From NCBI GenBank assembly GCA_013146195.2, contig CM028377.1:69134614-69198613 (forward strand): a DNA stretch of 64,000 bases, written 5' to 3'. This document shows positions 36,041 to 47,565 of this stretch, in pieces; positions within the stretch are counted from its first letter, which is position 1, and the number at the start of each line of letters is the position of its first letter. Both the position numbers and the translations under genes were made by a program. Source of the stretch: Codonopsis lanceolata. Taxonomy: Eukaryota; Streptophyta; Magnoliopsida; Asterales; Campanulaceae. The notes under the pieces are model-generated. The model ran no database searches. It was not told the DNA's origin and saw only the letters and a program-made list of their open reading frames with translations.

Positions 36041-37458
36041 TGGAAAAATAAAAGAAAACTTATAACAACTATATTTTAAAGTTGCAATAAAAGCATATAT
36101 AAATTATATTATAATAACGACTTATTTTATAGCTATTTAATATAAATATTATACCAGCATAACGATTTATTTTTATATTATTTTAAACTAAAAAGAAAAG
36201 TAACTTTTGGTACCTACCTCTTGAAGCGTGATGATTTATACCCAGGACGACTTTACTTAGGCAGGCTTTCAAATGCGCTTCATCTATCTTTTCGAGAAAT
36301 GAAGTTTTTTTTTGTTCGTTGTTGTTTGCTGTTGTTGCTGAAATTTAGGCAGCGTAATCGCTTACTTTTGCTTTTTTTCGCGCCGAAATTTGGGCGTCGT
36401 GACTGCTGTGTTTGTTGCTTTCCATCTCTCTATTCGGGCGGAGTAACTGCTTGCTTCTACTTTTCTTTTTTTTTCTTTTTTTCTTTTTTTGATGTCGTGT
36501 CTGAATTTTGGCAACGTAACGGCTGCGTTGATGGTTTTTTGGAGCCGGTGTTTAGGGCGAGATCCTAATCGGTTAACCAGGTTTATATTTGGACGGCGGT
36601 TATAAGAGTTTAGGCAGAATCACTCAGCCTAAGAGGGAAATTGATTTTGGCAACTTAATATCACTTTGTAATTTTCTCTCCCTTACAAATTCTGATCGGT
36701 CTCCTCTTTTTTTGGCTCTAATGAAGGCCTTGTATATATAGGCTGAGAAGATGGCAGACTTAATCACGAAGGAAGCCTCAGATATTTTACATGTGTGCTT
36801 AAAATAGTTGGAACTCTACATTAAAGGAGTTGTACTAAAGAAGGAAAATTTGGACATAGGAAGCAGAAATGGGCGCCGCCTAGTGCAGTTTTGTGGGCAA
36901 CGCCCAGAATTGCTATGCGTTGCGTCCAAAATGGTTTTGTACCTTGGGAAGTTTCACTTTCCCCCTGTTGTTCGATGTTTGTCTTTTTTCCTTTTCTGAT
37001 TTTTTCTTTGACACTTTGGTCCTCCTGAAAGTTTAACGCTCATTAGTTCTTTTGACTGAATTTAATATTTTATAGGATGTTATAATTAGGGGTACGAAAT
37101 TAAGGTGTCTACATTTCCATTGTCTGTACAATCTATGTTTGTCTTGATAAGAAGTAATGCTAGCCTACATCATTGGGACGACATCCTCTTTTCCCAAACT
37201 CCGAACTCAATGCTTAATTTACGTTACATTTGTGAGTTTGTCAATTGAATAAGGCTATATGAAGAAAGAAAAATTAAATAGTATGGAATGGAATGACCAT
37301 TCTTGTATGTCAAATTTTGGTTTGGTAAGAAAAACCTTTTCTCTAATGGAAATTAGCTAAAGGGGTCACAGTGATAATTATTCAAACACTAGAGTGTAAA
37401 CCTATGCAGAGCGAGAACCAAAGGGGGTGTCACTGTAAAACATAACGAAATGACACTT
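36040..37458. other. Intergenic sequence, possibly old LTR-derived
   Basis: There is no recognisable gene. The frame 36221-36568 is driven by poly-T (phenylalanine-rich) and is not credible. A TATATATAGG at ~36733 and an end-like GGTGTCTACA at ~37110 hint at a decayed LTR, but no target duplication or partner LTR was found. Confidence 0.3.
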
Positions 37459-37467
37459 TTCCAAGAT
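37459..37467. repeat. Left 9-bp target duplication of the Mutator-like element
   Basis: TTCCAAGAT here and ATCCAAGAT at 49631-49639 match at 8 of 9 positions. They directly abut GGGT...ACCC inverted ends. Confidence 0.75.
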
Positions 37468-37520
37468 GGGTCGCGCTATTTAGACCCCCTGTTCCTCCAA
37501 GTTGACCCCCCTTATAAGTG
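37468..37520 (+). repeat. Left terminal inverted repeat of the Mutator-like element
   Basis: It matches the right end (49580-49630) in inverted orientation, with conserved blocks GCGCTA and TTCCTCCAAGTTGA. Similarity fades inward, which fits an aged element. Confidence 0.75.
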
Positions 37521-37788
37521 TACCCCCCACCTCATTTAAAAATACTTGTTACATATATGTGTACCCCCCATGTTTTCCTATTTTACCCTTTCTAAGTTTT
37601 TAACACATTAACCCCTCAAAACCCCAACCACCCTCAAAACCCATATCAGCTGTGAAACCCCTCCCCCTCCAATACCCACACCCATTCCTTCCTCAAGCCA
37701 CAACCCACACATTTTTCCTTCCAAGTTCATTCCTTCCTCAAGTCTTCTTCTCCTCCTTCAGTTTTTCATTTCCCGAACATTATCAAAA

Positions 37789-40475
37789 ATGGAAAGAGGT
37801 ATGTATATTGTGTTTATACAAAGTATTAGTTTGTTGATTTTAGTTTGATTTATTTTGAATCACGTTTTCTGTTTATACAATGTATTAGTTTCTTGATTTT
37901 AGTTTGATTTATTTTGAATCACGTTTTCTGTTTATACAATGTAAGAAAATTTTGATTTTTCGAAGGAAAAATTCGGCCCTGAACTCCGGAATTAGGTCTT
38001 AATGTTCGGCAAGAACACTCCGAACATCTTAAAAATGTTCGGACCTGACCTTCCGAACATTTTGAATATGTTCGGTGAGTCCATACCGAACAGTTTACAA
38101 AAGTTCGAACAGTATAGGCCAAACGGTTTTAGTTTATTTTTTATTTTTTCAAATTATGAGCATGTTAGTCTGTTCGGAGATATCTGGCCGAACATTTTTC
38201 AATTGTTCGAAGGTTACTCACCGAACAATTTGAAAATGTTCGTTAGCTATCTGCCGAACAGTTTGGATTAAAAATGTTGATGTGCATGTTAATATGTTCG
38301 GATAACCCCTACCGAACATTTTTAAAATGTTCAGTGAGAGCTAACCGAACAGTTCGAAAAAGTTTGGTAGGACCTCTCCGAACAGTTTTGATTTTAAATG
38401 TTGATGAGCATGTTAATCTGTTCGAAGACCGCCTACCGAACATTTTTAAAATGTTCGGTGAACAATAACCGAACAGTTTGAAAAAGTTCGGTACGAGGGT
38501 GCCGAATAGTTTTGATTTTACATTTTTTCTGTTTTTTTTTAAGTTGATGAACTAACATGTTAATTTATGAATTCCATGTACAGAGACATACCAAAGGAGG
38601 AAGAACAGACCCACCGCCTCGAGTCGAAAAGCAAGGGCTGAGGCTGAGGCTGAGGCACAGGCCCAGGCCCAGGCCCAGGCGCACGCATATGGACATGCTG
38701 AGGAGGAAGAATCGGAACCAATGGAGGAACAGGGAGAGCCCCTGATTACTTTTCCATGTCATGGGGGTCCATCAGAAGGCAGTGTACTTCGTTTCTACCC
38801 GAAACACATAGCTGTACATATATATCAAGGGCTAGAGCGACCGGTGCTGAAGGTGAACAACCACAAACAAAAACTTTTAGCATGGAAAGTAAACACAAAG
38901 ACTGTTTCCCAACTATGGAGGGACACTCTTATTGCGACCAGACTAATGCAGTTAAGGCATGTTTCATATCTGGAGAGTGATAAGGTATTGGTTAGTGTCT
39001 TTGTGAAGAGGTGGCATGCAGAGACCAATACCTTCCACATGCCATTTGGTGAGATGACTATAACACTTGATGATGTGTTCTGTATTACTGGTCTTCCAAT
39101 TGCTGGGAAGTCGGTCTTTTTGAAAGGTTCAGTTTCCGCGCAAAGTTCGGTTGATTGCGTTTGTCAGTATTTAGGAGTGTCTGAAGATGAGGCAAGAGAG
39201 GGAATGCGTGGTGCTAGAGGGCCGTCTGTGAGGCTAGAATGGCTACGTACCCGTTTTGCTTCAGATGTATTGTCTGAGGATCCAGAAACGGTGGCTTTCT
39301 CTCTTCGTGCCTATTTGTTATATATGTTGGGTTGTACAATTTTTGCTGATAAGAGCGGAAGTAGGGTTAGCACGACACACTTGGAGTTCCTCAGCGATTT
39401 GGATGTTGTGCATACTTACTCATGGGGAGCGGCAGCCCTAACCTTTCTATATAAACATCTAGGGAGTGCAACAGAGGTGAATACGAGACAGATGGCTGGA
39501 TATTCCACATTATTTGAGGTAATTACTTGTATTTATATTTTAATTTGTATACTTGTATTTATATTTTAATTTGTATACTTGTATTTTGTTCAAATAGGCA
39601 TGGATATTTGAGCGATACCGAATGTGTACAACAGCTATTCCTAACGTGCACTATTACGAAGGTCAGGAACTTGCAAGTAGGTGGGAGCACAAGAGTATTG
39701 CCAGTGTGCCCGCTGACCGATTGGTAGGTCTGCGGGAACAACTTGACGCCCTTCGTGCGGATGATGTGAGTCTTAATGTCTTTATATGTATTGATTATAT
39801 GTAGAAAATAGCCATATTTTATATATTATTAATCAATTGTTTTTCAATTATTATAGGTTATTTGGATGCCATATACCGAGTAGGTTAGACAGCATTTCCC
39901 GTTTCATCGGATAGCCTTATACCATGGATATATAGGATCAACTGATCATGTTGAGCCATACCACCCTGATCGCGTTCTCAAATAGTTTGGATACGTACAG
40001 ACGATTCCGAGGATGATTATTGCCCCCGATATCGAGAAGAGAGGTTTTTTGGCAAATAAGAAGGTCTTGGCAATGCTCATCCAATACTTCGATATTTGGG
40101 AAAGACAAATCCTATCTGAGCAACAACTTGGTATAGTTGCTTGGCGACCATGGCGTGTGCACTGGCTATATGGATTGGTACAACCGTGTATCTCATCCAA
40201 TCGTATGTAATCCTGAGCATCATTCCACCTTCCAATGGACTGCTCCTGATGCAGGTTTACCAGATCCATGGAATATGGTTAGCTTAACACGCGGTTTGTT
40301 GGAACCGATGGCGGTGCGTTATGGTACGGGAGACCGAGATATATCGTACGACGAGATGGGAATAGCGATCCAGAATGCATACGGAGCATTGGGAGGGCAA
40401 CAACATGGGGGACCGGGACCGTCTACAAGTGGACAAGCAGAGGTATCTAGGCGCCGTCGTAGAAGAAACACTTGA
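37789..40475 (+). pseudogene. PMD (plant mobile domain) protein gene of the Mutator-like element, broken
   Basis: Exons: 37789-37798, 38584-39518, 39598-39765 and 39857-40475. GT-AG junctions and phases agree. The protein starts METEYQ-like (MERETYQRRKNR), has a QA/EA-rich stretch, then the PMD core (KVSQLWRDTL-like 'TVSQLWRDTL', 'MPFGEMTITLDDVFCITGLP', 'LLYMLGCTIFADKSG', 'WGAAALTFLYKHLG') and an Arg-rich C-terminus that could be a nuclear signal. PMD proteins (the MAIN/MAIL1 family and 'phosphatase 7 long form-like' models) are plant nuclear proteins often carried by Mutator-like and other elements. Two in-frame stops (after YTE near 39881 and after VLK near 39983) and a one-base shift near 40140 disable this copy. 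Intron 1 contains the left motif array. Confidence 0.8.
37995..38520. repeat. Left subterminal array of CCGAACA...TGTTCGG palindromes
   Basis: Many copies of CCGAACATTTTNAAAATGTTCGG-like palindromes and their half-sites occur about every 40 bp. They are organised in ~120-bp higher-order units starting near 38155, 38276 and 38397 (each with GAGCATGTTAATCTGTTCG or a variant). The array lies wholly in intron 1 of the PMD gene. A matching array stands at the other end of the element (48786-49147), which suggests transposase or PMD-protein binding sites; that role is inference. Confidence 0.85.
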
Positions 40476-40588
40476 TTGCGTTGATGCAATGACATTTTAG
40501 ACAATTTCCATATGTAATTTAACTTGTTCGATAACTGGTACCTTTTATATCTTAACTTGCTAGTTTAAAACCATAATTACAAAACTTA

Positions 40589-41290
40589 CTAGTTTAAAAT
40601 AATAGTCTCAGTACTTCGCCCAACACGAATGTATCCTTCACTATGTGAGTATAAATCAAGTTGAGTCTGAAACAAGTCTTTCCACCCTGATGCACACTGG
40701 TCGTGAAACGAATCCCAATGTATAGACACTGGTGGTAATGGGTAACCCTCGCGCAATAAAACTTGCAAATAAGCTATACATATCAACAAATTATATAATA
40801 TAATTGTAAAAACACTTACGTAACTTGAGTTGTTTGTACCTCGATAAAATGGTCTTCATTTATTAATCCGATACAAATAACTTTAGGGGAAGTCTTGGCC
40901 GCAGTCCTCAACAGGAGATAAGTTACAGACATTCGTGTGTCGAGACATACCAGAGCTACGTTATACGTTGATGCAACCAAGTGACCCATTTCCGGCAAAT
41001 AAAACCAATGTTTTCGCGGCGCATTGTCCTTGTAGTAATCCAGCGTTTGCAGGACCTTATCAACACGATCACTTGCCAGGAAAACACGTTTGTATAACTC
41101 TAAGTTAGTTGTCAACTCATGATGGAGGTCTCGTCGAACTATGTGGCGGCAATCGCTCGATATCCGCAATGTCCATCTGCTTTAACATCCTTTGTCTCCG
41201 CAATAAAATTGGCAAACTGTGATGGGAGTAGGTCAACGAAACGAATCGCAGAGTTGAGTTTCAATCATTGTCGCGTAACCTATTGAACAA
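40589..41290 (-). pseudogene. OTU-type cysteine protease domain downstream of the MURA transposase
   Basis: On the minus strand, DVKADGHCGYRAIAA spans the catalytic Cys motif (DGHCGYR at 41157-41177). It is followed, after a stop/frameshift near 41140, by VRRDLHHELTTN, WFYLPEMGHLVASTYNV and the probable catalytic His in NEDHFIEV (~40840-40865). A short candidate intron (40819-40774) leads to YPLPPVSIHW and the end near 40589. OTU enzymes are deubiquitinase-fold cysteine proteases. OTU domains attached to plant Mutator-like transposases are known from annotations, but their role in transposition is not established. The frame break makes this copy probably inactive. Confidence 0.75.
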
Positions 41291-42676
41291 AGACGAATTA
41301 AGCATGAATTTAACATTTTTTTTGTAATTGTAAAGATCTAGTAAACAACAAAAACACATTAATTAAAATTACCGGTATCTTTCGCCTAGTAGTCGATGGG
41401 CCAACCTCGTACGTCACTTGTTCTCGCAGCGAGTAACTGTCTTCCATCGACTCGATATACTCAAACCTACTCGGATCACGTTTTGTTGATTTGTCAATTT
41501 TAGCCTTTTTTTCTAAGGCCGACCACGAATAACTTCCAAAACCTGAGGCTCAATCAGTGATGTAATTGATGGCTTCACAAACTCTCTTGCTCTTTTCAAC
41601 AGTGCCAACCTATCTAAGTCGGTTGAGGCATTGTTGTATATAGAATGAATTTCTTAAACTGTGTTTTTCCATGCACAATCCATTTCACCCCGAATTCCAT
41701 CACCTTCGCCCTTAACCGGTAACATATCCAACTTTCTCCAAAAACTATTAACTTGGTTAAGGGGAATTGGCCTACCCAATTTCACAAGCTCAACGATCTC
41801 ATGCGCACAGGGCAAACCACACGTCTTTCTCGGTACACAACCACACAACAAAGAATCCACAACAGTATCTTTGCCAACCACAAATTCACCTTCATAAATT
41901 TTATTCAACGCTTGTATGGATACCATGCCTCGCAGATCCATGTATATAGATGATTTGAATTTGTGCATGACTACGTTTCTGCTTTTCTCAAATAAGTGTT
42001 TGATTGCGATGTGAGAAGTCTCAATAAGAGTGTGAATTTGTCGCCATCAAGTCTCAAAATTACCTTGGCTCGATCCAAGTTGTCTTTTCAATGACGCATG
42101 TTGACTCTCTGCCCTGAAAGTATAAACAATATTCAGTAATTTGAAGTACGTATATAACAAATAAACGAAAATAATTAATACCTGCTTGTAGAGGTATTGT
42201 CATAATGCATGACAGTATTTGTCCAACATGACACAAATCTTTCTTTGTAGGGCTCAATCTATTGATACATCACATAGTTGATGGCACTTGAATAATCTTT
42301 GAACTCAGACTGCAGTCTTCCCAAATAGTCATTATATTGCGACTCAGTATCAGACTTTACCAACAAATTCCAAAACATATTAAACGAATCTCACTTTTTT
42401 TCGTCGTTAAGATTTTCCTACAATTTGCCAAAACATTCTTATTAATGTGCCATCGACAAAGGAAATGTCTCGAAGTAGGAAACGTTATCTCAATTGCATT
42501 CATTAAAGCTATTTCTCTATTAGTAACGATCACATTAGGCATGCTCCATTGGTCCATCAATGATTTCAAGCATAAGCACGCCCACTTATAGTTGTCTGCT
42601 TTCTCATTCTCTAAATAAGCAGCTGCAATTAAAAAGGTTATATTTGTAGGCGTTACACCAACAATCTCCAACAAAG

Positions 42677-42681
42677 GTAAC
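42677..42681. repeat. Copia target duplication, left (GTAAC)
   Basis: GTAAC is repeated exactly at 47904-47908, immediately outside the other LTR. Removing the element and one GTAAC rejoins the transposase in frame (YKL to PLLEIVG). Confidence 0.95.
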
Positions 42682-43019
42682 TGACAAGAAAAGAATTATA
42701 GATTGATAATGAATTTCTGAATTGGTAGTATATTGAATTGAATTATGATGAAGCCTTGCTTCATATATATACACAGTTAACAACAAGAAAGCCTCCAACG
42801 GCTAGTGCTCTAACAGACTAACTGCCTATCTTAGACTTTACAAAGAACCCCCTTTCATCTATAACTATTTACACCCAAGTCACAAAACTTTCAACAGTAA
42901 CAGCATTAATAAACTTCTTCCACTTTGAACTGTGTTCTCCATATTTAGCTCTGGCTTGGATCTCCTTCCCATGTTCAGTAACCAAGTTGTTGATTCTCTG
43001 AAAACCAATATCCTTGATA
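42682..43019 (-). repeat. Copia 3' LTR
   Basis: 338 bp, differing from the 5' LTR (47566-47903) at two positions (near 42903 and 43003). A TATATATA stretch near 42765 may serve as the promoter in the opposite LTR. Confidence 0.97.
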
Positions 43020-43653
43020 CCCTCCCCACAAGTTGAGGGTGTGCATATGCCCACAATCCCCAACTTGGAAATGAACTTCCAATGCAAGCTCTTCCCAAGA
43101 AATTTTGTAAAGACATCTGCCAACTGGTCCTTTGTGGAAATATGCTGCAATGATATCAATCCATTCTTTATCTTTTCCCTAATGAAGTGGCAATCCAATT
43201 CTATGTGTTTAGTTCTTGCATGATACACAGGATTATTTGCCACTGCAATGGCTGAGGAGCTGTCACAAAACATTTTAACTGGTGTATGAATATAAACTCC
43301 AAGATCCTTAAGAAGACTATAAAGCCATGTGACTTCACAACTTGCAGTAGCTAGGGCCCTATATTCTGATTCTGTAGAAGATCTGGACACTACAGATTGC
43401 TTTTTAGAATGCCATGAAATAATAGATTTCCCTAACTTCATACAGTATCCTGTGATGGATTTTCTATCATTTGGATTTCCTGCCCAGTCACTATCACAAA
43501 AGGCTTCCAATTGTAGTTGATTAGAAGAGGGAAGGTAAATGCCTTGTTCTGGACAGGCTTTGACATACCTTAAAACTCTATGGAGAGCCTTTAAATGAAC
43601 AGCCCTAGGACATTGCACAAACCGACTCAAGCATTGTCTTTGCAAATGCCAAG
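43020..43653 (-). pseudogene. Copia RNase H region
   Basis: CDSDWAGNPNDRKSITGY, SSTESEYRALA and CDSSSAIAVANN give the D-E-D residues of the RNase H active site, followed by the C-terminal DQLADVFTKFL. It is out of frame with the RT piece upstream; the linker (43812-43627) is frameshifted near LGKLVYL. RNase H removes the RNA strand of the RNA-DNA hybrid during reverse transcription. Confidence 0.9.
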
Positions 43654-43913
43654 TCGGCCTTTGTCGAGATATACCAATTTTCCCACAAGCTGTCTATATT
43701 CTGAAGGATTGTCTAAGATAGTGCTTTCATTTACCAATAACTTCCCATTGGGATCAAAGGGAATGGTGAGAGGCTTGCTGTTGATCAGCCCTGCTGCTTC
43801 TACAAGTTCCATAGCATACTTTCTCTAATTCAGATGAAACCCTTCTGCAGATCTCATGATTTCAATTCCAAGATAATATTTGATGGCCCCTAAATCCTTG
43901 ATCTTTGAATTTA

Positions 43914-44525
43914 TCATGCGATGCGCTTGAGATGATTAATTGCTGCAATATTGTTCCCTCCAACTAGTATATCATCTACATAGACTAGAACCACAGTGAT
44001 GTTGGTTCCTTCCTTCAGAATAAACAAGGAATAGTCTGCCATAGACTGAATATATCCCAAATCAAGCAGAACCTCAGTCAATTTTGAAAACCATTGTCTG
44101 GATGCTTGTTTCAATCCATACATTGACTTTTTAAGCTTGCATACACTGTTGGGATTGTCTTGAGGTGTATATCCTTGAGGCAGGCTCATATAGACTTCTT
44201 CCTTTAGATCTCCATGTAAGAATGCATTATTTACATCAAGCTGTTGAACCTCCCAACCTTGTACTGCAGCAATAGCAAGAATGGTCCTTACAGTGACCAT
44301 TTTGGCCACTGGTGCAAAAGTCTCTGAGTAATCTATGCCTTCAGTTTGACTATACCCTTTTGCAACAAGCCTGGCTTTGAACCTTTCTACACTGCCATCA
44401 GAGTTATATTTCACCTTGTATATCCACCTGCATCCAATTGGCTTCTTCCCTTGAGGCAGATCAACAATGTCCCAAGTATTATTAATCTCCAAGGCTTCAA
44501 TCTCCCTTTTCATGGCTTCAACCCA
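43914..44525 (-). pseudogene. Copia reverse transcriptase region
   Basis: WIYKVKYNSDGSVERFKARLVAKG-type start, QLDVNNAFLHGDL, and the catalytic YVDDIL box are present. A stop codon just upstream (T-stop-WVEAMKREIEAL) separates it from the integrase frame, and the frame ends early after NHLKRIA. It copies element RNA into DNA. Confidence 0.92.
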
Positions 44526-46493
44526 TTAAGTATTCTGACTAGCTTTACCATAGGATTGTGGTTCCTCAACATGAATCATGGAATTAGCACAAAGATGATG
44601 ATAATGATGCAAGTAAGCCATATTTTTGTATTTAGGATAAATGGTAGAGACAACATAATCCTTTAGTTTAACAGGTGGATATCTATTCCTTGTGGATTTT
44701 CTAGGATTTTGCAAATCTTGTTCTTCAAAATCACTATGATTCTGTTCTTGGCAAATAGTGGGCTCATCTCTGGAATTAACCAAATTAGTTTTCTCAAGAT
44801 CACTTAGATCCTGTTGTTGACAAGGTGTAGACTCACTTTCTATATGATCATTGGCATTATGTAAAGTATGTTGGTTAGGATTATGGACATGATCATCATG
44901 AGAAAAGTTGATATCAATAGAATCTCTTGCAGAAATAGTGGATTCAGTTTTAAAGGGAAATGTGGATTCATGAAACACCACATGTCTGGATATGAATATC
45001 CTTTTATTTTCAATGTTATATAGAATATATCCTTTCTGATCTGCAGGGTAACCTAAAAGAACACACCTAACAGCCATGGGCTCAAATTTATCACTTGGAT
45101 GCACAGAAGCAAAGCAAAGGCACCCAATAATTCTTAGGTGGTCATAGGTAGGACTAGTTTTAAACAACATTTCATGAGGAGTTTTGAAATTGGTGGCTGC
45201 AGTGGGTATCCTGTTTATGATATGAGTGGCTGCTAGAAGACAGTATCCCCAAAAATGTATCGGCAGCCCTGATTGAAACCTTATAGCCCTAGACATGTCA
45301 AGGAGATGTTGATGCTTTCTTTCCACAACTCCATTTTGCTGTGGAGTATCAACACAGGAACTTTGGTGTGCAATGCCTAAATTAATGAGGTAAGGTATGA
45401 CTTCTAAGTTATAAAACTCAGTCCCATGGTCAGTTCTGCAGAATTTTATGGTGGTCTTGAAATGGTTATGAACATAGGCATTAAATTGTTTCAACAATGT
45501 GAAGACATGAGTTTTAGTGGACATCAAGAAAGTCCATACACCCCTGCTGTAATCATCCACAATAGTCAAAAAATATCTGCAACCATTCATAGTTGTCTTT
45601 CTATAAGGCCCCCATAGGTCACAATGTATCAGTTCAAAACATTCTTTGCTTTTAATACTACTAATATTAAAAGGCAATCTATGTTGTTTGGCCAAGGGAC
45701 AAACATTACATTTAGTTATAGTTTCAGTTCCTAAACTATTACAAAGATATGATATAGGAATGATTTTCTTGAGAGTGCTTAAAGAGCTGTGTCCTAGCCT
45801 TTCATGCCAACAAGCAATATCATTTTTCCTAGTAGTGTTGGAACAAATGTGGAGAGTGTCTAATTTGAGGAGATAAAGTCCTTCATATAGCTCACCAGTA
45901 GCTATAGTTTGATGGCTCTGCAGGTCCTGGAAAACACATTGTGCTTGACTAATAAGTGTGCTACATTTAGTTTGTAATAGCAGTTTAGAAACAGAAAGCA
46001 GGTTATACTGGAATTTAGGAACATAAAACACATTATGTAAAATGAGTTTAGGGTTGATAAAGGCTTTTCCTATGTGAGTAACAATGACTTTAGTACCATT
46101 AGGCAAGGACAAAGTGACAGGGTGGTTAAGAGTCTCAACATCATGCATTAAAGTCAATGATATGCAAATGTGGTTTGTTGCTCCTGAATCAATAATCCAG
46201 GTGTGCAGAGAGTGTAATTTGTGATTGTGATGGTCTATAATAGAGGTACCTGCCATGTGTGTCATACCAATAAACTTGTTGTGGTCTTCTGGGCTATCCT
46301 TGGCTTTGAGCATATTCATAACTTGATTGAGCTGCAACTGCAATTGTTCAAGACTGGGCTGGACCAAGTTTCCCTTCACTGTCTCATCCCCATTTTGGAT
46401 TTGCCCAGATTGGATATGCATGGCCTTAGGAGCTTCTGGTCTAGACTGGTTTCCAGAAGCAGAACTTCCTTGAACTTGTGATTTTACTGCCAT
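44526..46493 (-). CDS. Copia protease-integrase segment of pol
   Basis: A 655-residue open frame. The aspartic protease motif DSGATNHIC is near residue 100; then come the GAG-pre-integrase WHERLGHSSL and the integrase zinc-finger residues (CNVCPLAKQ). The integrase core has D (HCDLWGP), D (RTDHGTEF) and E (GVVERKHQ). It cleaves the polyprotein and inserts the DNA copy. It is separated from gag by a one-base shift near 46540 and from RT by a stop codon at the end. The starting Met is not meaningful because the natural product is a polyprotein. Confidence 0.92.
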   Translation of the reverse strand: MAVKSQVQGSSASGNQSRPEAPKAMHIQSGQIQNGDETVKGNLVQPSLEQLQLQLNQVMNMLKAKDSPEDHNKFIGMTHMAGTSIIDHHNHKLHSLHTWIIDSGATNHICISLTLMHDVETLNHPVTLSLPNGTKVIVTHIGKAFINPKLILHNVFYVPKFQYNLLSVSKLLLQTKCSTLISQAQCVFQDLQSHQTIATGELYEGLYLLKLDTLHICSNTTRKNDIACWHERLGHSSLSTLKKIIPISYLCNSLGTETITKCNVCPLAKQHRLPFNISSIKSKECFELIHCDLWGPYRKTTMNGCRYFLTIVDDYSRGVWTFLMSTKTHVFTLLKQFNAYVHNHFKTTIKFCRTDHGTEFYNLEVIPYLINLGIAHQSSCVDTPQQNGVVERKHQHLLDMSRAIRFQSGLPIHFWGYCLLAATHIINRIPTAATNFKTPHEMLFKTSPTYDHLRIIGCLCFASVHPSDKFEPMAVRCVLLGYPADQKGYILYNIENKRIFISRHVVFHESTFPFKTESTISARDSIDINFSHDDHVHNPNQHTLHNANDHIESESTPCQQQDLSDLEKTNLVNSRDEPTICQEQNHSDFEEQDLQNPRKSTRNRYPPVKLKDYVVSTIYPKYKNMAYLHHYHHLCANSMIHVEEPQSYGKASQNT

Positions 46494-47488
46494 TTGACCT
46501 TTATTGTTTCTTGCCTTATGTGCAGGATGATTAGGGTTCCAGGATGCCCAATGGGAAATCCTATAAGTCTATAGCATTCTTCCTTCAGATGCCCTTCCCT
46601 AGTACAGTAATTACAAAAGACTCCCTTCCTGAAAGGATTCTTGTTAAATCCCTGCCTGTTTTGAGTTGTTGTAGCACTGTATCTTTCAGAATTGGCTTGA
46701 TTCTGTCCAGTTTGTGTTATGTTGGCTGCAATGAACCCTGCCTCTGAGATGTACCCTTGTCTTTGTGTCTCTTCCTGCCTTACCATGTAGTAAGCTTCTC
46801 CAATGGTAGGAAGAGGCTTCATTCTAAGAATCTGCCCTCTAATATTCATATAACTATCATGCAGTCCCATCAAGAACTGCATGAGATGCCTTCTTTGCTC
46901 CCTTGTTTCTTGATTCTTGGCAGATCCACATTCACAAGGGCATTTACAAAGTGTCATTGGGTCTAAAGCATTGCTTTCATCCCAATAACCCTTCCTTTTA
47001 TGATAATAACACTCAACAGATCCAACACCTTGCTCAAGTCTATGCAAATCTTTTTCTAATTGAAAGACTCTATGCCCATCAATGTTGGCAAATCTCTCTC
47101 CTAACTCTTTCCATACAGAATTAGCAGTAACCACATACCTGAGGCTGTTGCTAATTTCATCTGTCACCACATTGAAAATCCAAGAGATCACCATGTCATT
47201 TGCCCTAGCCCATAGGGGATATAGAGGATCTTCTTTCTCCGACACAGTGAAACTCCCATTGATGATCCCCAACTTGTTTTTAGCCGACAGGGCAATCTCA
47301 AGTGATCTTTTCCAAGAATTGTAGTTGTCACTACCTGTGAGTTTCGTGGCAATGAGAATAAGGCCAGGATGATCATTGTTGTGGAGGTAAAGAGGGTGAA
47401 TGTTGGACTCGATTCCTATTTCTGTGGATGTAGTCTTGTTCTTGTTGGTTTGGGAAACAGATTTGGTGTTCGAACTATCATCATCCAT
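46484..47488 (-). CDS. Copia gag (capsid) protein
   Basis: A 334-residue frame beginning MDDDSSNTKS 65-80 bp after the primer binding site. It contains the gag core (LTGSDNYNSWKRSLEIAL, the retrotransposon-gag fold) and one CCHC zinc knuckle, CNYCTREGHLKEEC. The last ~20 residues are out of frame; shifting one base near 46540 restores the usual continuation into protease. Gag forms the virus-like particle that packages element RNA. Confidence 0.9.
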   Translation of the reverse strand: MDDDSSNTKSVSQTNKNKTTSTEIGIESNIHPLYLHNNDHPGLILIATKLTGSDNYNSWKRSLEIALSAKNKLGIINGSFTVSEKEDPLYPLWARANDMVISWIFNVVTDEISNSLRYVVTANSVWKELGERFANIDGHRVFQLEKDLHRLEQGVGSVECYYHKRKGYWDESNALDPMTLCKCPCECGSAKNQETREQRRHLMQFLMGLHDSYMNIRGQILRMKPLPTIGEAYYMVRQEETQRQGYISEAGFIAANITQTGQNQANSERYSATTTQNRQGFNKNPFRKGVFCNYCTREGHLKEECYRLIGFPIGHPGTLIILHIRQETIKVKWQ

Positions 47489-47553
47489 GGTGTTTGGAAA
47501 GAAAATAGAAATGGATGAATAAAAGGATGATTAATCAAGAACCAAAAATCTTC

Positions 47554-47565
47554 GCTCTGATACCA
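47554..47565 (-). other. Copia primer binding site (tRNA-iMet)
   Basis: TGGTATCAGAGC directly after the 5' LTR is the standard plant Copia priming site for initiator methionine tRNA. It fixes the orientation of the element. Confidence 0.95.

Noticed and set aside
36221..36568. 115-codon frame rich in Phe and Leu
   Set aside because: It is generated by poly-T stretches, with no start context, exon structure or recognisable motif.
36190..37115. Possible LTR with a TATATATAGG box and an ACA end
   Set aside because: No target duplication, no partner LTR and no clear start were found, so it is left as uncharacterised intergenic sequence.
37995..38520. Evenly spaced palindromes resembling a CRISPR-like or iteron origin array
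   Set aside because: Spacers are themselves repeated in 120-bp units and a mirror copy lies at the other end of the transposon, so subterminal transposon repeats explain it better.
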